Source: Lutraria lutraria
Lineage: Eukaryota; Mollusca; Bivalvia; Venerida; Mactridae
Direction of reading: 5' to 3'
Assembly: GCA_964023205.1 (NCBI GenBank)
Contig: OZ026837.1
Span: forward strand, 11,261,479 to 11,325,478
Length of the DNA stretch: 64,000 bases
The notes under the pieces were generated by a model. It did no database searches, was not told the DNA's origin, and was given only the letters and a program-made list of their open reading frames with translations. Both the position numbers and the translations under genes were made by a program. This document shows, piece after piece, positions 23,123 to 36,313 of this stretch (the first letter of the stretch is position 1; each line of letters opens with the position of its first letter).

Positions 23123-24615
23123 ATCAAACTTACACGGGTCTGAACAGTACGCACCAAAGAACGGAATAACAACATCAATGAAGCAATTTAAATCATGATC
23201 GTCATAACAACATTTGATAGCATTTGCTTAACACTGAATGCAGTAAAATATATTTAAGGTGAATTCACGGGGTCTAGAGTAACAATAATAACTAAAAATA
23301 TAACCCAAGAGAACATACTATAATTGCTACAAGATGACGTGTCATGTTTTAAACCATGGGACAAGTTGCATGACATTTAAGCTTGGAAAGTCTGTCTTAG
23401 CAAAATCCGATGTATGAAACGACATAACCACCGAGATGCTCCGAGAAAAATATAATAATGAATTAAAATCGAAATTCCATAATATGATTATGATCTGTCT
23501 ATCTAATACAAGTGGAAGAAAATATCGCACAATCATACATATTTGTAGAGCAAGAACCTACAGAAATGTTTTTATAGTTCCTTAGATCATGCTTGTATTA
23601 TACTCGTATTAATTCAGTGTATCTAGTTGTCTGTATTAATCTTATGGGTGTGATGGTATTCCCTTTCAAAATGAATTCATTAAAACATTATTGCTTCTTG
23701 AACTTTTTCTTGTCTGGTTCATGAATCGTTCGTGAATAATTTGATAGGGTATTAGAAACATTTCTTATAATTCAAAACATATTGTTTTCTTCAATCTCAT
23801 AGTCTTCAAGTATTTTATGTTTTGCAAATTAAAAGAAACTGACACAGTTAGCCCGATAAAGTCAAAACGCCTGACGACGAATTACTGTTTTGAATCATGT
23901 TTTATATTAAGCAATACAATGTCGCCTTTCTTCCTACGTGATCTTTTTCCATTTCAGCGTCAGCCTTTTTTAACTTAGTCCTTTTTGTTCTACCTTTAAG
24001 CACGAAATTAAAGAAAATTGTACGTTCATGACAAATGCTTTAACGCACAAAAACCCCGTATTAAATGCAGTTTGTGGGGGGTATAAAAAATGTTAAATGT
24101 TAACTGGCGTTTCAATATTTTATCCCTTCTTCATCTATCAGTGATACAACATAAAACGATCCTGTCGTGATTTACGCAAATGTCAACGTGTAATATAAGG
24201 CTACAGTGATACACCTTGCTTCATTCCATCAATTAATAAAAGTAATAAATCACAGAAAGGTGCAATCAGAGAAAACCTTGCTAGAAAAAAAACAATAGGC
24301 TTTATGTTTGCCAGTAACTGTGTACAACAGTTGCTGCTTTCCGATTCAGTTTACAGTTTTTACAGGATTAAAGAGTGTTTGAAGCTGATAAAGACATTGA
24401 TCTGGGTGCGGTAACAAGGGACATTTTTAACTAGGCTTGTGATCATGCAGTCGTATAATATAATGACAATGTCATTATGTTTACATCATCAGCGTCGGTA
24501 ATAGCGGTCAGAACTAGCAAGGGAATGGGAACGAAGTTTGGGGTTATCTTGAGTAATCCATCTTAATACATCAATTTCTTGGTTGGTGGTTGTCAATTAG
24601 CACAGTAACAACAAC

Positions 24616-24798
24616 TACAGTCAAACCTGCGAACAAAGGCCACCCTTAGGAAGGACAAACTATTATCTTAATTGACAGGTTATCCTTATTTGGAGGTCTC
24701 TTTGTGCTAACTAATCAATGACGGGTTTTAAGAGAATGACCTTTATTCACAGGATGGAATTATTAGCAGGTCGCTACTAAAACGGATTTGACTGTATA
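24616..24798. mobile_element. MITE with TACAGTCAAACCTG termini, copy in unit 1
   Basis: It starts TACAGTCAAACCTGCGAACA then AAGGCCACC and ends with the inverted form ACGGATTTGACTGTATA. It is about 183 bp, without coding capacity. Orthologous copies occur at the same place in each duplicated block, so the insertion predates the duplication. Confidence 0.7.
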
Positions 24799-25319
24799 TA
24801 CTAAGCCAAAAGGGGAACATTCTATAAGAATACACTTATATTTGAAGATTTTATTCAGCAGGTCTATAATAGTAGTATGGACTGATCATTAATATATTTG
24901 TAAATTCGGTCGGATAATCATCCCATATAAGATAAGGACGGCTTCTTATGTATTTCTACGTATTCGCACTGGATTAGCATATTTAGTCCACTTGAAGATG
25001 TTTTCACTTCAATATCTTGCATTTGACATGTCCTGTCAAAACATTACGAAGATGTTTTTATATAAGGATTTCGATTGAATTCGGACGCCTAGAATACAGT
25101 CAACGTACGTGTAAGAACCGTACAGATGCTAGAAGCAGGTATTCTATTGAAGAAGTGGCAACCTAAGTTGTCTGTAAGAAATGGTAGGTGGTGTATTTGC
25201 ATACCGGGAGTGTTGACGATGTGCCAGCAAGAGAACTGAATACCACGTGTTACGATGCCGGGCCAAGATCACTATATTTTGATCCAACATTTATAGAAAA
25301 GGTTCCAAATTACAACAAG

Positions 25320-26390
25320 TTAAATGTTTGTACGGCGCAAGATCGCATCCGGCAATTCAATACTAGAATGTGGACTATGTAGCATTTTTTATCAAGATGT
25401 GCGAAGTTTCAGATCAAACGAATTTGTTATTTTGACTTAACTGATCCCGAAACTAAAGTGATCATCTACTCCATCAAAAATACAAGCCGTTGATGTTTCA
25501 TGAATCTCATGAATCTGGTCATATGGTTCTACAGTTCACGAGGTACTCTATATGTAGTCCCTGTTTCCACCCTAAAATTAAAATCAGGGGAAACTATCAC
25601 CTCGATGTATCAGACGTTGCAATATCTGCTGGAATGCATATAAAATATTTAAATAAAGTCTCCAAAAATAATATACTCCGTTGTCTGAGGGTACGTTGTC
25701 GTAAAAACCTGGTATAACGGTCCCAAACATAGATTTTCAACTGCAAAGTGACCATCTATATCGAACCATAAAGTGACCGTCTATGTCGAACCAATTAAAT
25801 CATCATTTCTCACCTGATCGGACATTTTTTGTATTGAGCTCCGAAATCGATATTTAATTAACGACAATTGCGTAAACAAGTCAGTGTCCACGCTCGCGAT
25901 TATAAAATTAGTCTGTGTGAATATGTTTATAATGTTTTGTTTATTTGCGACATGTTGATAAAATAAATACATCGAAACGTATAAATACCGTGTTCCGTAT
26001 CTTATAACACGATTAAATGATTATTACAACACACCGATAATAAACACAGCGAATTTCTCTAATAATTTATACATCGAAGTTCATTTAGATCGAACAATTT
26101 TTCTTAATTCCTTTGATATAAAGAGTTTCGGCTGCATTTATTGACAGATGGGCAGATATCGAGCTCGCTCCATTCTTAGACTATAAATAGCGACTGCGTC
26201 ATCAAGCTAACACTAGTTGGTGTGAGTAACACGTGACCTCGCTCTATTTCTGTTTTGTTTATATCACGTGATGACCATTGCGGATATTTCGGAATATTTC
26301 GGGCACTGTCACTAATCTGCTTCGCGCAAGAAGTTGCGATTTTGCATTGCCATTTAAAAATAAGCATCCCAGAGAGTACGGCGGCCAATA
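25320..26390. other. Insertion specific to unit 1
   Basis: Neither of the other two copies has this ~1.07-kb stretch: they pass directly from the AAGGTT segment to AATAACTACAGCTG. A 24-bp direct repeat (AAAGTGACCATCTATATCGA type) occurs at 25,745 and 25,769. No terminal repeats or transposase were recognised. Confidence 0.55.
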
Positions 26391-27198
26391 ACTACAGCTG
26401 TAAACAAGACCATACACACAAAACGTTAGTATTTCCCCACAAACTGTGTGTAATCGTGTAGTGGGACATGTATATAAGCGTCGTCCTGCTAATGTTAGAT
26501 CTGTTGTGACGGAACACTAATAGGCTTGGGGAGACATGAATTAGACGCGGGTAGACTGGCGGACTATTCTACTCTCGAATGAAACAAAATTAGTGATGTA
26601 CCAGGGAGATGTAACTAGTTGTGTGTACGAACACATTTTCACACAATGAACTCTGATACAAGAACTGTCGGTAAGAACTTTAACATAGCGTCTCCTTCGT
26701 TCTTATTTAACACAGTCTCATTATGGAATTGGATTCAGTGCTGATTAATCCATATCCTCTAAAGTATTAGGTAATATCAAATAATAACTGTACTGCAGTC
26801 AATTAGTGAGCTTTACTTTCACAGTAATTTAATTAGTCCTGTCAGAATATTGCGATTGTTTACAAACAGCTTTTATTGAAAATTTCACGCGTTTCGATAG
26901 TATAGCGTGAAATTATTGTCTTTACGCGTAACGTATTGATAAGGGTGATAATAGCACGTGATGGGATGGTCAGTGAAGTATGAAACGACGTGTAAGTGGT
27001 CATTCTATTTTTGTTTTCCGATTCATTTTAGTTTCCATTTATAAATATCGTGATTGAAATACAACCCAATATGTGATTTTTGTCTTGAGAAATGATCTAC
27101 ATTTATTTTGTTCTTATACTTGCAATCTGTTAGTGCATATGTAATATTGTAATTGTATGTGTGATATTAATAATTGTGATAGTATATAGGTTAAATTA

Positions 27199-27812
27199 TG
27201 GGTGTGTATATGTAATATTGTGGGTGTGTATATGTGATATTGTGGGTGTGCATATGTGATATTGTGGGTGTGTATATGTGATATTGTGGGTGTGCATATG
27301 TGATATTGTGGGTGTGTATATGTGATATTGTGGGTGTGTATATGTGATATTGTGGGTGTGTATATGTGATATTGTGGGTGTGCATATGTGATATTGTGGG
27401 TGTGTATATGTGATATTGTGGGTGTGTATATGTGATATTGTGGGTGTGCATATGCGATATTGTGGGTGTGCATATGTGATATTGTGGGTGTGCATATGTG
27501 ATATTGTGGGTGTATATGTGATATTGTGGGTGTGTATATGTGATATTGTGGGTGTGCATATGTGATATTGTGGGTGTGTATATGTGATATTGTGGGTGTA
27601 TATGTGATATTGTGGGTGTGTATATGTGATATTGTGGGTGTGCATATGTGATATTGTGGGTGTGTATATGTGATATTGTGGGTGTGTATATGTGATATTG
27701 TGGGTGTGTATATGTGATATTGTGGGTGTGTATATGTGATATTGTGGGTGTGTATATGTGATATTGTGGGTGTGCATATGTGATATTGTGGGTGTGCATA
27801 TTTGATATTGTG
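27199..27812. repeat. 22-bp minisatellite (~28 units)
   Basis: The unit is GGGTGTGTATATGTGATATT plus GT. Variants are GTGCATATG for GTGTATATG, and two 20-bp units lacking one GT (near 27,509 and 27,596). It is absent from unit 2 and the nested copy, so it arose or was inserted in unit 1. The long minus-strand ORFs across it simply reflect a stop-free period. Confidence 0.95.
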
Positions 27813-28588
27813 TATATTCAGGTTGTTTATTGTCTCTTTGTCAGTGCTCGTTTTACATAGTGATTTTTTTTTCTTTAAGAAGGTATATTTTCCATGTGCA
27901 TAATATTTTCTTGACAGTCATGTTTAGTGATATGCTGACAATTATAGTCATGGTAATGACGGCCACATTTCTGTTTGCAGTATGGAATCTCTTTCCTCCA
28001 TTTCCCCATTTACATTATACATTTTAACTAAATGTCTGGGCTTGTGGTTGAGCAGCTAGTTCGCATTGTATGCGATTTTAGTAACAAACCAATTATAAAT
28101 GTTTTGAACATAAATCTAGTATGCATGTAAAATGATCAATATATATGACTAGAAATGATAAATGTTTAGACAGTGTTGAGTCCAAGTGTTAAAGGCCACT
28201 ACACTGATTAGCCCGGAGCCCTTACCCCCATGTTTCCCTCATAAGGGTTTTTGTGTTAGGTAGCCACCGTTGCTTGCAGTTGAGGACTCGATTATTGATT
28301 TTTGAATATTATTATTATCAGTTTGTGTGAAAATTTGATACTTAAATGATTAAAAGGGCATTTTATAATATCTTATGATGTTGTATACAATCAATGTGTA
28401 ATCTATTGTTCTATATGGTCATGCATAAACGGTACACGAATGTTGTGTCATCATTTATTACAGAGATGTTCATCAATGTAAACTGTCAGTTGTACTTACA
28501 CATATACTTGCTCGCACAAATAAGTATACGCTTACCTGGTAACCGCAAACAGTGTTGCTTTTTCAAGGAGTATAGCATAGACATTCTA

Positions 28589-28830
28589 TTTAACTGTCCA
28601 AGCTACATAATTTCACAGTTAATGTTTGCATTTATATCTAGCTCCAGTGCGGTTCGATTTCTTCCAGCGAGTTATGCTATTTTTTTTGTTATACCGGTTT
28701 CGAAAGTACATATATTTAACGATGCGCTACATCATATTATATATACATGCAGTATGAAACATTTCTTAATGGTAAAATAAACGGTAGAAACGACCGCGTA
28801 ATCACTCTTCCCGATATTATGATTGTATTA
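28589..28830. repeat. Segment shared by unit 1 and the nested copy only
   Basis: Matches 43,907-44,150. Both contain an open + strand stretch reading (I)ISQ-x-MFAFISS followed by FLP and VIPV, but it ends differently in each copy and neither has a convincing start. Confidence 0.45.
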
Positions 28831-29549
28831 TTAGTGTCAAGCCAATTACATGGTAATTATGTGAAACTCCCCTAAGCCACTGAAACATTGAAGGAGGTAT
28901 CAGAGTTCAATTAAAAAGGTGTTTAATCAAAATGTTCGACACGTCGGCAAGTGTTGTTTAATCTGTTAAAAAAACAGAGGAGATTCCTGGAATAGATTCT
29001 AGAAAAAGAATAGACAGGAAGTAATGGGTGTGTTTAACTAAATAATAATAAAAGAGTCTGTCAATTCTAATATTTGCAAGACAGTACGATTCTAGACTGT
29101 GTTGTAATAAACTTGTTTTCAATATCTTTCTAGTTCTTCCATGTCAACTGATCGACAGAAAAGTTATTTCTTTAATTTAAAAGGACTGAAATGAAGTCGA
29201 AATGAATTTCGTTCGATTGACATTTCGTATTTTCTACTCATTAAAATCTTTATGTAATATTTAGTTGAACTGAGAACTTGTTTCAGGGATGGAGCTAACG
29301 GTTAAGGAGAAGGTACTGAAATCGGTGGAATAAACCACGATTATATTGTTAGCATTATTTTTATGACTGGAATTGATATTCACATGCATGACACGGTCTT
29401 GTTTTGTTTTATCTGTTATGGCCTAGTGAAATTTTACCGGTCAACGGAGGATATCTGTACATCGGTTGATTGCATCGACTTCACAGGTGTTCAACGATTT
29501 TCTCACCACCTTTTACTATGTATGGAGTGGTCATATAACAGACGAAGGT

Positions 29550-29802
29550 CGGCAGGTACCTGTTCGGTCATCGAGAAGTGATGTGGTGGAAGGTTCTAGG
29601 CGAGTACCATCGAGTGGCTGAAGTACGTAACAGAATCAAAATACTCGGCCGTACATCGGACCACGTCAACGCTATCGTACAAGTTTCTTACGGCGTCCAG
29701 TAACTGGTGGATATCAGCGATCGTGGACTAGCCACACATAATGTCCAATGTACTCTGCGCCTGGTCTGTACCGATGGGTCGCCGGGAGATGTAGAAAAGA
29801 TC
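29550..29802 (-). pseudogene. Conserved minus-strand coding relic, unit 1
   Basis: Read on the minus strand this segment gives DLFYISRRPIGTDQAQSTLD, then after a TAG, STIADIHQLLDAVRNLYDSV, then AEYFDSVTYFSHSMVLA, a second TAG, and SMTEQVP. Unit 2 (39,838-40,072) encodes the same reading with similar residues. It is GC-richer than its flanks, and the protein-like reading is shared by both copies, but each copy has stops. No family was recognised; it may be a decayed exon pair of a gene that was present before duplication. Confidence 0.35.
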
Positions 29803-29896
29803 TCTCGTCAATTAGTTACCAATGAAATGACAGCCTAAAGAAATAATTCAGCGTTATTTTTTTTCGATGGGTTCACCAAGGCCTCCCCGACCTCAC

Positions 29897-29969
29897 CTTT
29901 CAGTCATCATACGATATTGCCCATGTTCACCCTTTTTGCAACCGTTTTTAATGATATTTACGACATCGG
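29897..29969 (-). pseudogene. Small minus-strand exon relic, unit 1 (acceptor lost)
   Basis: The minus-strand reading is DVVNIIKNGCKKGEHGQYRM then MTE, ending at AAAG/gtgagg, a good donor. The acceptor position reads AATTTCC instead of the CATTTCAG seen in unit 2. It probably belonged to the same ancestral gene as the relic at 29,550. Confidence 0.3.
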
Positions 29970-30426
29970 TGGAAATTAGGCTGATACATAAGTCTTGTAA
30001 ACCTTACATGGTGGTACGCAACAACGTTAGTTTATTGTGGATAGGTGAAAACTGTCAAATCAATATAATATAATAAGTTTATTACTGATATATGCCACCA
30101 GGCTAGAACATGTTTTTATTAGTTTAAAAATGATTGATCATCTGATATATATGTACAGTCATACCATGTTAACCTGATCAAGGACTATTTAAAAATATAC
30201 ATTTTAACAGTTCGATAATTATGGAACATAATCAAATTGTACAAAACTTGTTTGAACAATTAAATTGTGTAAATTTTATTCTACGATATTATATACTTCT
30301 ACAGATTCCTTTAATATGTCTACTGGAGGTAGCATTGTAGCTATGCAATTTCATTATTTTTAGTCTGTTTAGTTGTTTTCATGTTACCATGTTAATTACC
30401 TTTTGTATCTCAAGTTTAACTGAACA

Positions 30427-30669
30427 TGTACCGTTATATGAATGTTGACATAGAAATGTCTCCTCCTAGAACCACCCACATACAATCCCACTCACAAAAA
30501 ATATCACCAACCCAAACCCGTCCAACGCACATAAAAACAAAAGAAATGCGGTCAAAACATTATCAGCCCCGGGTGACTCTACGTTGAAACGGTCTGCAAC
30601 AAAATTAGAAGGGGTTTACGCTGGTTTAAAGGCCCGCATCCCATGGAAACAGAACAATTATATAGATAA
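30427..30669 (+). pseudogene. Frameshifted unit-1 counterpart of the basic ORF
   Basis: The first ~35 codons match the unit-2 ORF at 41,645, then a single-base deletion shifts the frame. The C-terminal half stays open in the shifted frame and ends a few codons later than in unit 2 (NNYIDN). Confidence 0.3.
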
Positions 30670-32280
30670 TTAATAGACAAATAAATAAGAGATGCATACA
30701 ATGACAAAATACAGTAAATCAACAATAAACACGTGTAACAATATTGTTGATATACTGGAGAGAAAAAGGTTCATCAACGAAAATGTCGACATCTCAACAC
30801 CAACAATAGTATTGTCTTGTATTATGAAATTAAATCACTTTCCAGATTACCTAAATTGCATAAACAATACGGACAAATAAGACAAAATACATTACTCACT
30901 TAGAACAGTAATGGAAATGGAAGGCCACATTCTTTCATTTATGTTAGATAATTTATTACCACGTACTGAATGCTATAACTCAATGTCTGTTTAGATTGTA
31001 ATACTGCCTTGCTAATCAACATCTCACGCAATGCTGAAATCGTTCTTTGAAATAAGAAATAAATAATTGTCCTACTTGATTGTTAAAAGTTTCTAAGATT
31101 TTAGAATTTGTAACTGAAAAAATGTAATGGAGAAGAAAAACTTTGAGAGTGCTGCCAAAAATAAGCTAGTGCGTTGTTAAAAGAGATAATTTCGGCACGA
31201 GAACATTATAGGTGTTTTATTTAGTATAACTAAAGGGGTGGAGAATGTAATACCATCGTTTTTACTTCTGGGAAAATATTCCAACACATCATGATCTCCT
31301 GCATACTCTAGACTACTACTAGTATTGAAAGCTGTTTATCGATGCAAGCAATTAAACTCCTTGCATGTACGCATCTAAGCTAATCTCAGTGGCATTAAAT
31401 GGGTTGAGTCTATGTTTGGACTGGCAAAGTGTATACCTGCGTGCGTGTATAAAGATATCTTCCTGAAACAGTACGATCTATTATTGGAGAATTCCTCAAT
31501 TTCATCTTTGGGGCTTCACTACAAGAAGTTGATCAGCGGTTTAGAGCGCGGGAGAATCGTTTGTGTGTGTGTGTCAGTAAAGATTCTCATTAATTACTTT
31601 GTTGTCAACCACATAGTACAAATAGGCCGAAATAATCATTTACCTCCTAGTAAATCCACACGTTGATTCATGGCCCATTGTTGATTACTGTGGTTAATGT
31701 TAAGTTGATAGAACGATATATGTAGACATTAATCGTCATTTATGCAGCTTACCAGCAAAAAAGAAACAGCGTAAGTTAGCTATAAACTTGTTTACTTACG
31801 TTATCCGACTATGAGTCTGTTGTTACGAGGTACACATGTGAATTTAGATCATGGCGGAATATTGACATTCGATCTTCATTATACTTAAAACCCCACTTAC
31901 ATAAACGAAGAACAATAATATTGCTCGATGGAAAATGTAATAAATAATTTATCATCATCCATATTAAACCGTAATCGGAAGCATAATGAGAACTGAAAAC
32001 GAGAGAATATATATTTTGTAAATAAATGTAATATACAGCTATAGGAATTTTACAGAAAATGCCAGAGTAGTATCATTAAGTGTTTATTCCGATTAACATC
32101 CATGTCTTAAAATCACATCGACACGATCTAGCCGATTTTAACATTTACTTTTTGTGGTCAACCATGTGATCTTTGCTCGGCAAAATAACATACAAACCGC
32201 CGATCAATACAGTGTACCAAATTGTGCTTTCGAACGCAAAAAGATAATAACAACCAATTTTGTCAACAGCAGTGTCAACA

Positions 32281-32424
32281 ATGTCAAGAGAACAAGTGCA
32301 TGACTTTGGACGATTTATCCCAGTTCATTTATTAAATAAGGATATGCTGCATGTTGTCGCACAAACAAATTCTTCCGACTCATCTCCTGTTTCGGGGAAT
32401 CAGGGAACGGCTATGAATGTTTAA
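32281..32424 (+). CDS. Hypothetical 47-aa ORF conserved in unit 2
   Basis: ATG at 32,281 to TAA at 32,424. The protein starts MSREQVHDFGRF and contains NKDMLHVVAQTNSSDSSPV. The unit-2 counterpart (44,275-44,457) keeps almost every residue; the only length difference is one codon (TTATTA against ATG), which preserves frame. That is what a coding constraint would give, though one indel is weak evidence. An alternative frame here is also Gln/Cys-rich (QFCQQQCQQCQENKC). No domain was recognised. Confidence 0.35.
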   Translation: MSREQVHDFGRFIPVHLLNKDMLHVVAQTNSSDSSPVSGNQGTAMNV

Positions 32425-34308
32425 ATCATGACAAGGAAGAGTAATTATTAAATTTCTTTATTCTATTGGTTTTGGATAATAAATTTAAACAAACCATGGG
32501 AATCAGAGTACTTGAAAAATATACTGTCACACGCATATTTGTTGGCGCCCTTATCTTCGAACAAGCAAAATGTAATTTGAAACAAAAACTATTTGTGAAA
32601 CACAGATGCCCCTGTGAGCTAGACTCTTTCTCGTACGGACCTCAAAATCTTTAGGGGTCATCTACATGTGATGACCTCCCAACCAAATCTGAAGAGCTTC
32701 GGTCAAATCGTTCTCTATGTATTGATCGGAAAAGGACGGACTGACATGTGCAAAGCAATTACCCCCTTCTTCGAAAAAGGGCATAGCAGTTTCACCCACA
32801 TTGAAATAAAATTTCTAAAGGGTCGTCTTACCTACGTTCTACCAGTAAGTCCTTTAAGAACCCAGGGCAATATGAGTAACGTACTGGTTGAATTGTAAAA
32901 AAAAACTAATCAGCACATTAGACATATAAAATGTTTTTGTTTTTTTTGTAATGTATTTCAAATAAAATAAATGTGTATCTGTATTTGAAGTATTCATTTG
33001 TGGTTAATTGAAATCAGTTCCGTCTGAACCCAAACAAGTCCAATGTGCCTACGAATGAATCAGAAAGCTTGTTTGAATGCGTTGCAATAAAAAATACTAA
33101 CATGTGTGAAAGGAGATCTCTTTCCTGTTACTTTTTTACATCGAATTTTCCTGATATAATGTTGTTGAATGTTTTATTATTTCTGTTTTGAAAGAGGAAT
33201 AACATCATTACTTTTACAAGAGTAATATTGTCAAAATGAAAATGCGTTGGTAATAAAATGACAATAAATTAGACAACGTAACTGATTCATCAAGGTTTTG
33301 TTGACAGCTTTTTTTATTCACGTTAAGTTTGTTTTTCAATTGGCACCCATTTTCATGCTTTCCTGATAAACTTGAAACAAAGATATGAATGTTTTATGCA
33401 ATAAAACAAATTAGGTTCGCTCAATACAAAATAAAATAAAATTATTATTATCTTCCTGATGTTAATTCTCTTTGATCTATGGTTTGTGTTTATTCGGAAT
33501 GTACTTTCAGTTGTTTTTGTGTTACCGATAGCTTTTTGTATCCCTTCGTAGTGTGCATTTCATATTTTTGTGTCGTAACGGTGATGCTGTAGTTAACAAG
33601 GAAATTGCAGATGAAATATTTTTGAAAATATTCTTTTAAACAGACCAATATACTACCAGTTACCAAACGCCGGCCTGCTTAATTTCTTTTTGGTTTTACA
33701 TCCTCTTTAAATATCGCTTGTCGAGATCATTTCTTAAATAATCCTTATTGTAATATATCTAGTATCACTCTTTCATTGTTAGAAACATCGTCAAGAGATT
33801 GCCGTCTCCGTGGAATTGTGTCAATCAAAGAAATTGTATCAAAGTAGTCGGTATTATTTTTCAAATGAATATTATAAATTCATTAATTTCTTTATTTCTC
33901 AAAAGGGTGATTTGACTTATCATTCTATCAAGTTTGTCACGTGATAATGTATTGTTTTTATTTTAGCAATATCCCTAACATATAAATTGCATCATTTGTG
34001 TCCGAGTTTGAGTTGAAAAAATTATATTATTTGGACTAAAAATATTTTGAAACGTAGCGCTGATTGTTGTTTGTTTTTCAATCGAAAAATTTATGGTCTC
34101 ATTGTGGACATGGTGGTATTTTTGGATATCATGAATGAATGAATTGCATGACCACTCGTATATAAGGCCATCCGCCAAGTGTTCATTATATACATTGGAA
34201 CATTTTTACCATGCAATGGTTAAATAACAGATAATTAAGGCCATAATACCTCGATCCAAATATATAATAAGCATATAATATATATATATAATAAGCAGTG
34301 AACTACAC

Positions 34309-34548
34309 TTGATCCTTTCAACTAGACAAAGAGACCGGTATCGAACAGATTTACTGTCAAATACGTGACAAAATTACACTGAAGTCCCATATGGCATTGT
34401 TACAATTCTTGTATTGTTCGAATTATTTGTAATTGATATCTAAAGCACGTCATATTTAATTAATCAGTACGTGAGAATGTTTTACGACACAGTTGTGAAT
34501 ATGACGGCAGAATAAATCATCAACACGATATTATCATATGGAGAATAA
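34309..34548 (+). pseudogene. Disrupted unit-1 counterpart of the 46,199 ORF
   Basis: Aligned with 46,199-46,438 it has small indels near ACAAAGAG and TACGTGAC, and an AAA to TAA change in the C-terminal part (GCAGAATAAATC). The end YGE-stop is conserved. Confidence 0.35.
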
Positions 34549-35700
34549 TTCCAGACAAATAGAATTACAGTACAGCGATCACCGCTGAAGTGGTACACTT
34601 CTAGCAAAATCTTTTTAGGATGTGCCGTAATGTAATATTTATACAGTGCATATTTATGATGAGCATAGCTCACTCGCATAAAACAGTACCATACGTTGAC
34701 GATTGATTGTTCATTCATTATTTTACACTGAGACGCATACGATATTTGATATTTATGTAGCATTTCTTGTCAGATATAGCTTTGAAAAAAGGTTAACAAG
34801 AAAGAAAATGGTTGGCCTTGTTGTACCAAATGTTATTTGACCAGAAAACAGACTACATGAAGACCTTAAAGACTTCTTTTACAATATCAGACACTCGATG
34901 AAATTTATCCAGAACTTTTCCATCCAGACTTAACCATGGTGTTAAACAATCACTTGTTTACATTTTAACACAAAAACTCACAGTGCCAAAACAAAAGCGT
35001 AGTGATTAAACATAACCAACGTATATTACGTCAATTGCTTTATTTATTTTTCCAGTGTCTTATTATATAAAAAATAATTATAAGCTGATCCAAACATCTT
35101 AGTAAATCTTTCATAGAAAACAATGTTCATAAAGGAATAGTGTATCTATTTAAGTCAAACATTTTCAAACAAACCAGTTCGCTTAGGATATAGCTAATTG
35201 TGTGTTAATTATTTAAGATTAATTCGTAGACTACACGTATGAGATGGAATTAAAACAAACGAGCAACCTAAAACCTTTAAGAAATATAAACAGAGATAGT
35301 GTATGTCATCGCGTTATAGAATTGCTGCACATATTGTCAAGCAAACATCCTCAAAATCTTAAATGTTGCATATTGCTGAAATTTAAAAAAAAACTGTCTT
35401 AGGGGTTTTTTTTTCAAACCATATCCATATATGCTCATTTGTGAACTAGTTACATTCGGACATTTCTTTCAATGGAACCATGTCATTTGTTTCAACGGCT
35501 CTACACTCAGTGACCAAATAAGTAATATGCAGCTCTAGTATTCATTACATACAAGCACGTTTTACGACAAGTAGCAACATCGGAAAGCAGTATTTAGACT
35601 AATAATTAGATCCGTTTACGACTTACTAATGTGATTATGTGAAGGGCGTAAATAGAACTGTGACTTTAAAGACGTTTCCATTATAAAGGATAACAATTAA

Positions 35701-35877
35701 ATGGCATTCTCATTTATTTTACTACACAATGCTTCAATTTTATTGTTGCTATTCAGAGCCAGCACAACAGGCCTAATCAGGTCCATAATAAGTTCGGTGT
35801 ATATCAGTTTTAGGGAAAGAATCTACGCTCTGTTTGCCAGGACAGATGCTGGGAAATATATATACAGGCACCTTTGA
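35701..35877 (+). CDS. Small putative secreted or membrane peptide, unit 1
   Basis: A 58-codon ATG ORF. The N-terminus MAFSFILLHNASILLLLFRA has a hydrophobic core (SILLLLF) typical of a signal peptide or membrane anchor. The remainder is basic and ends DAGKYIYRHL. It pairs with 47,787-47,981 in unit 2, with no indels across 58 codons. By hand count 20 bases differ in 19 codons, of which 15 change the residue; only two of the differing codons fall in the first 25. A constant leader with a diversifying remainder is seen in some secreted peptide families, but relaxed evolution would also allow replacements. No homologue recognised. Confidence 0.42.
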   Translation: MAFSFILLHNASILLLLFRASTTGLIRSIISSVYISFRERIYALFARTDAGKYIYRHL

Positions 35878-36249
35878 TAGATGAAAATAAAATATGCAGT
35901 TTCCAACTGCTCGTGTAGCACCAGTCAGTGTAGAGGATGATTTATAAAACAATTCTTTACATAATTTTACAGGTTATTGCATTAATGGAATATTCACATT
36001 ATCGTCCTTAATGTGTCGTTAAATCACGCTGATTTTAGTACCTCCTCCTCGGGTGAAGTATGCGGGAAATGTGGTATGGTGTTCATATCTCAAAATTTAT
36101 TTCATAATTTGCTTAACAACCACTAGTCTACAGAAAAGAAATTTTACCTTGTATGATGCAATTTTAGTTTCACAAAAACTATTTAATTTATTATCATGTT
36201 GGAGCAACAGTGAAATGACCAGTTTAAATGTGTATCGCTACTCTTGTAG

Positions 36250-36313
36250 GAAACCTCAGACTGGAGAAGCCTTCAAATACGTCCACCAAGATGGGCGTAT
36301 AATATTACAATAA
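36250..36313 (+). CDS. Candidate short terminal exon, unit 1
   Basis: An acceptor-like CTCTTGTAG precedes a 64-bp stretch encoding KPQTGEAFKYVHQDGRIILQ then TAA. Unit 2 (48,119-48,182) has the same length, frame and acceptor, ending in TAG. Different stop codons at the same position, and no indels, suggest coding constraint. The upstream exon is unknown; a ~200-bp insertion lies just upstream in unit 1 only. Confidence 0.3.

Noticed and set aside
27114..27799. Three overlapping His/Thr/Tyr-rich minus-strand ORFs
   Set aside because: They are translations of a 22-bp minisatellite with no stop in any frame.
34482..34763. 93-codon minus-strand ORF
   Set aside because: The unit-2 counterpart is frameshifted with stops, and conserved signal is equally explained by the duplicated DNA itself.
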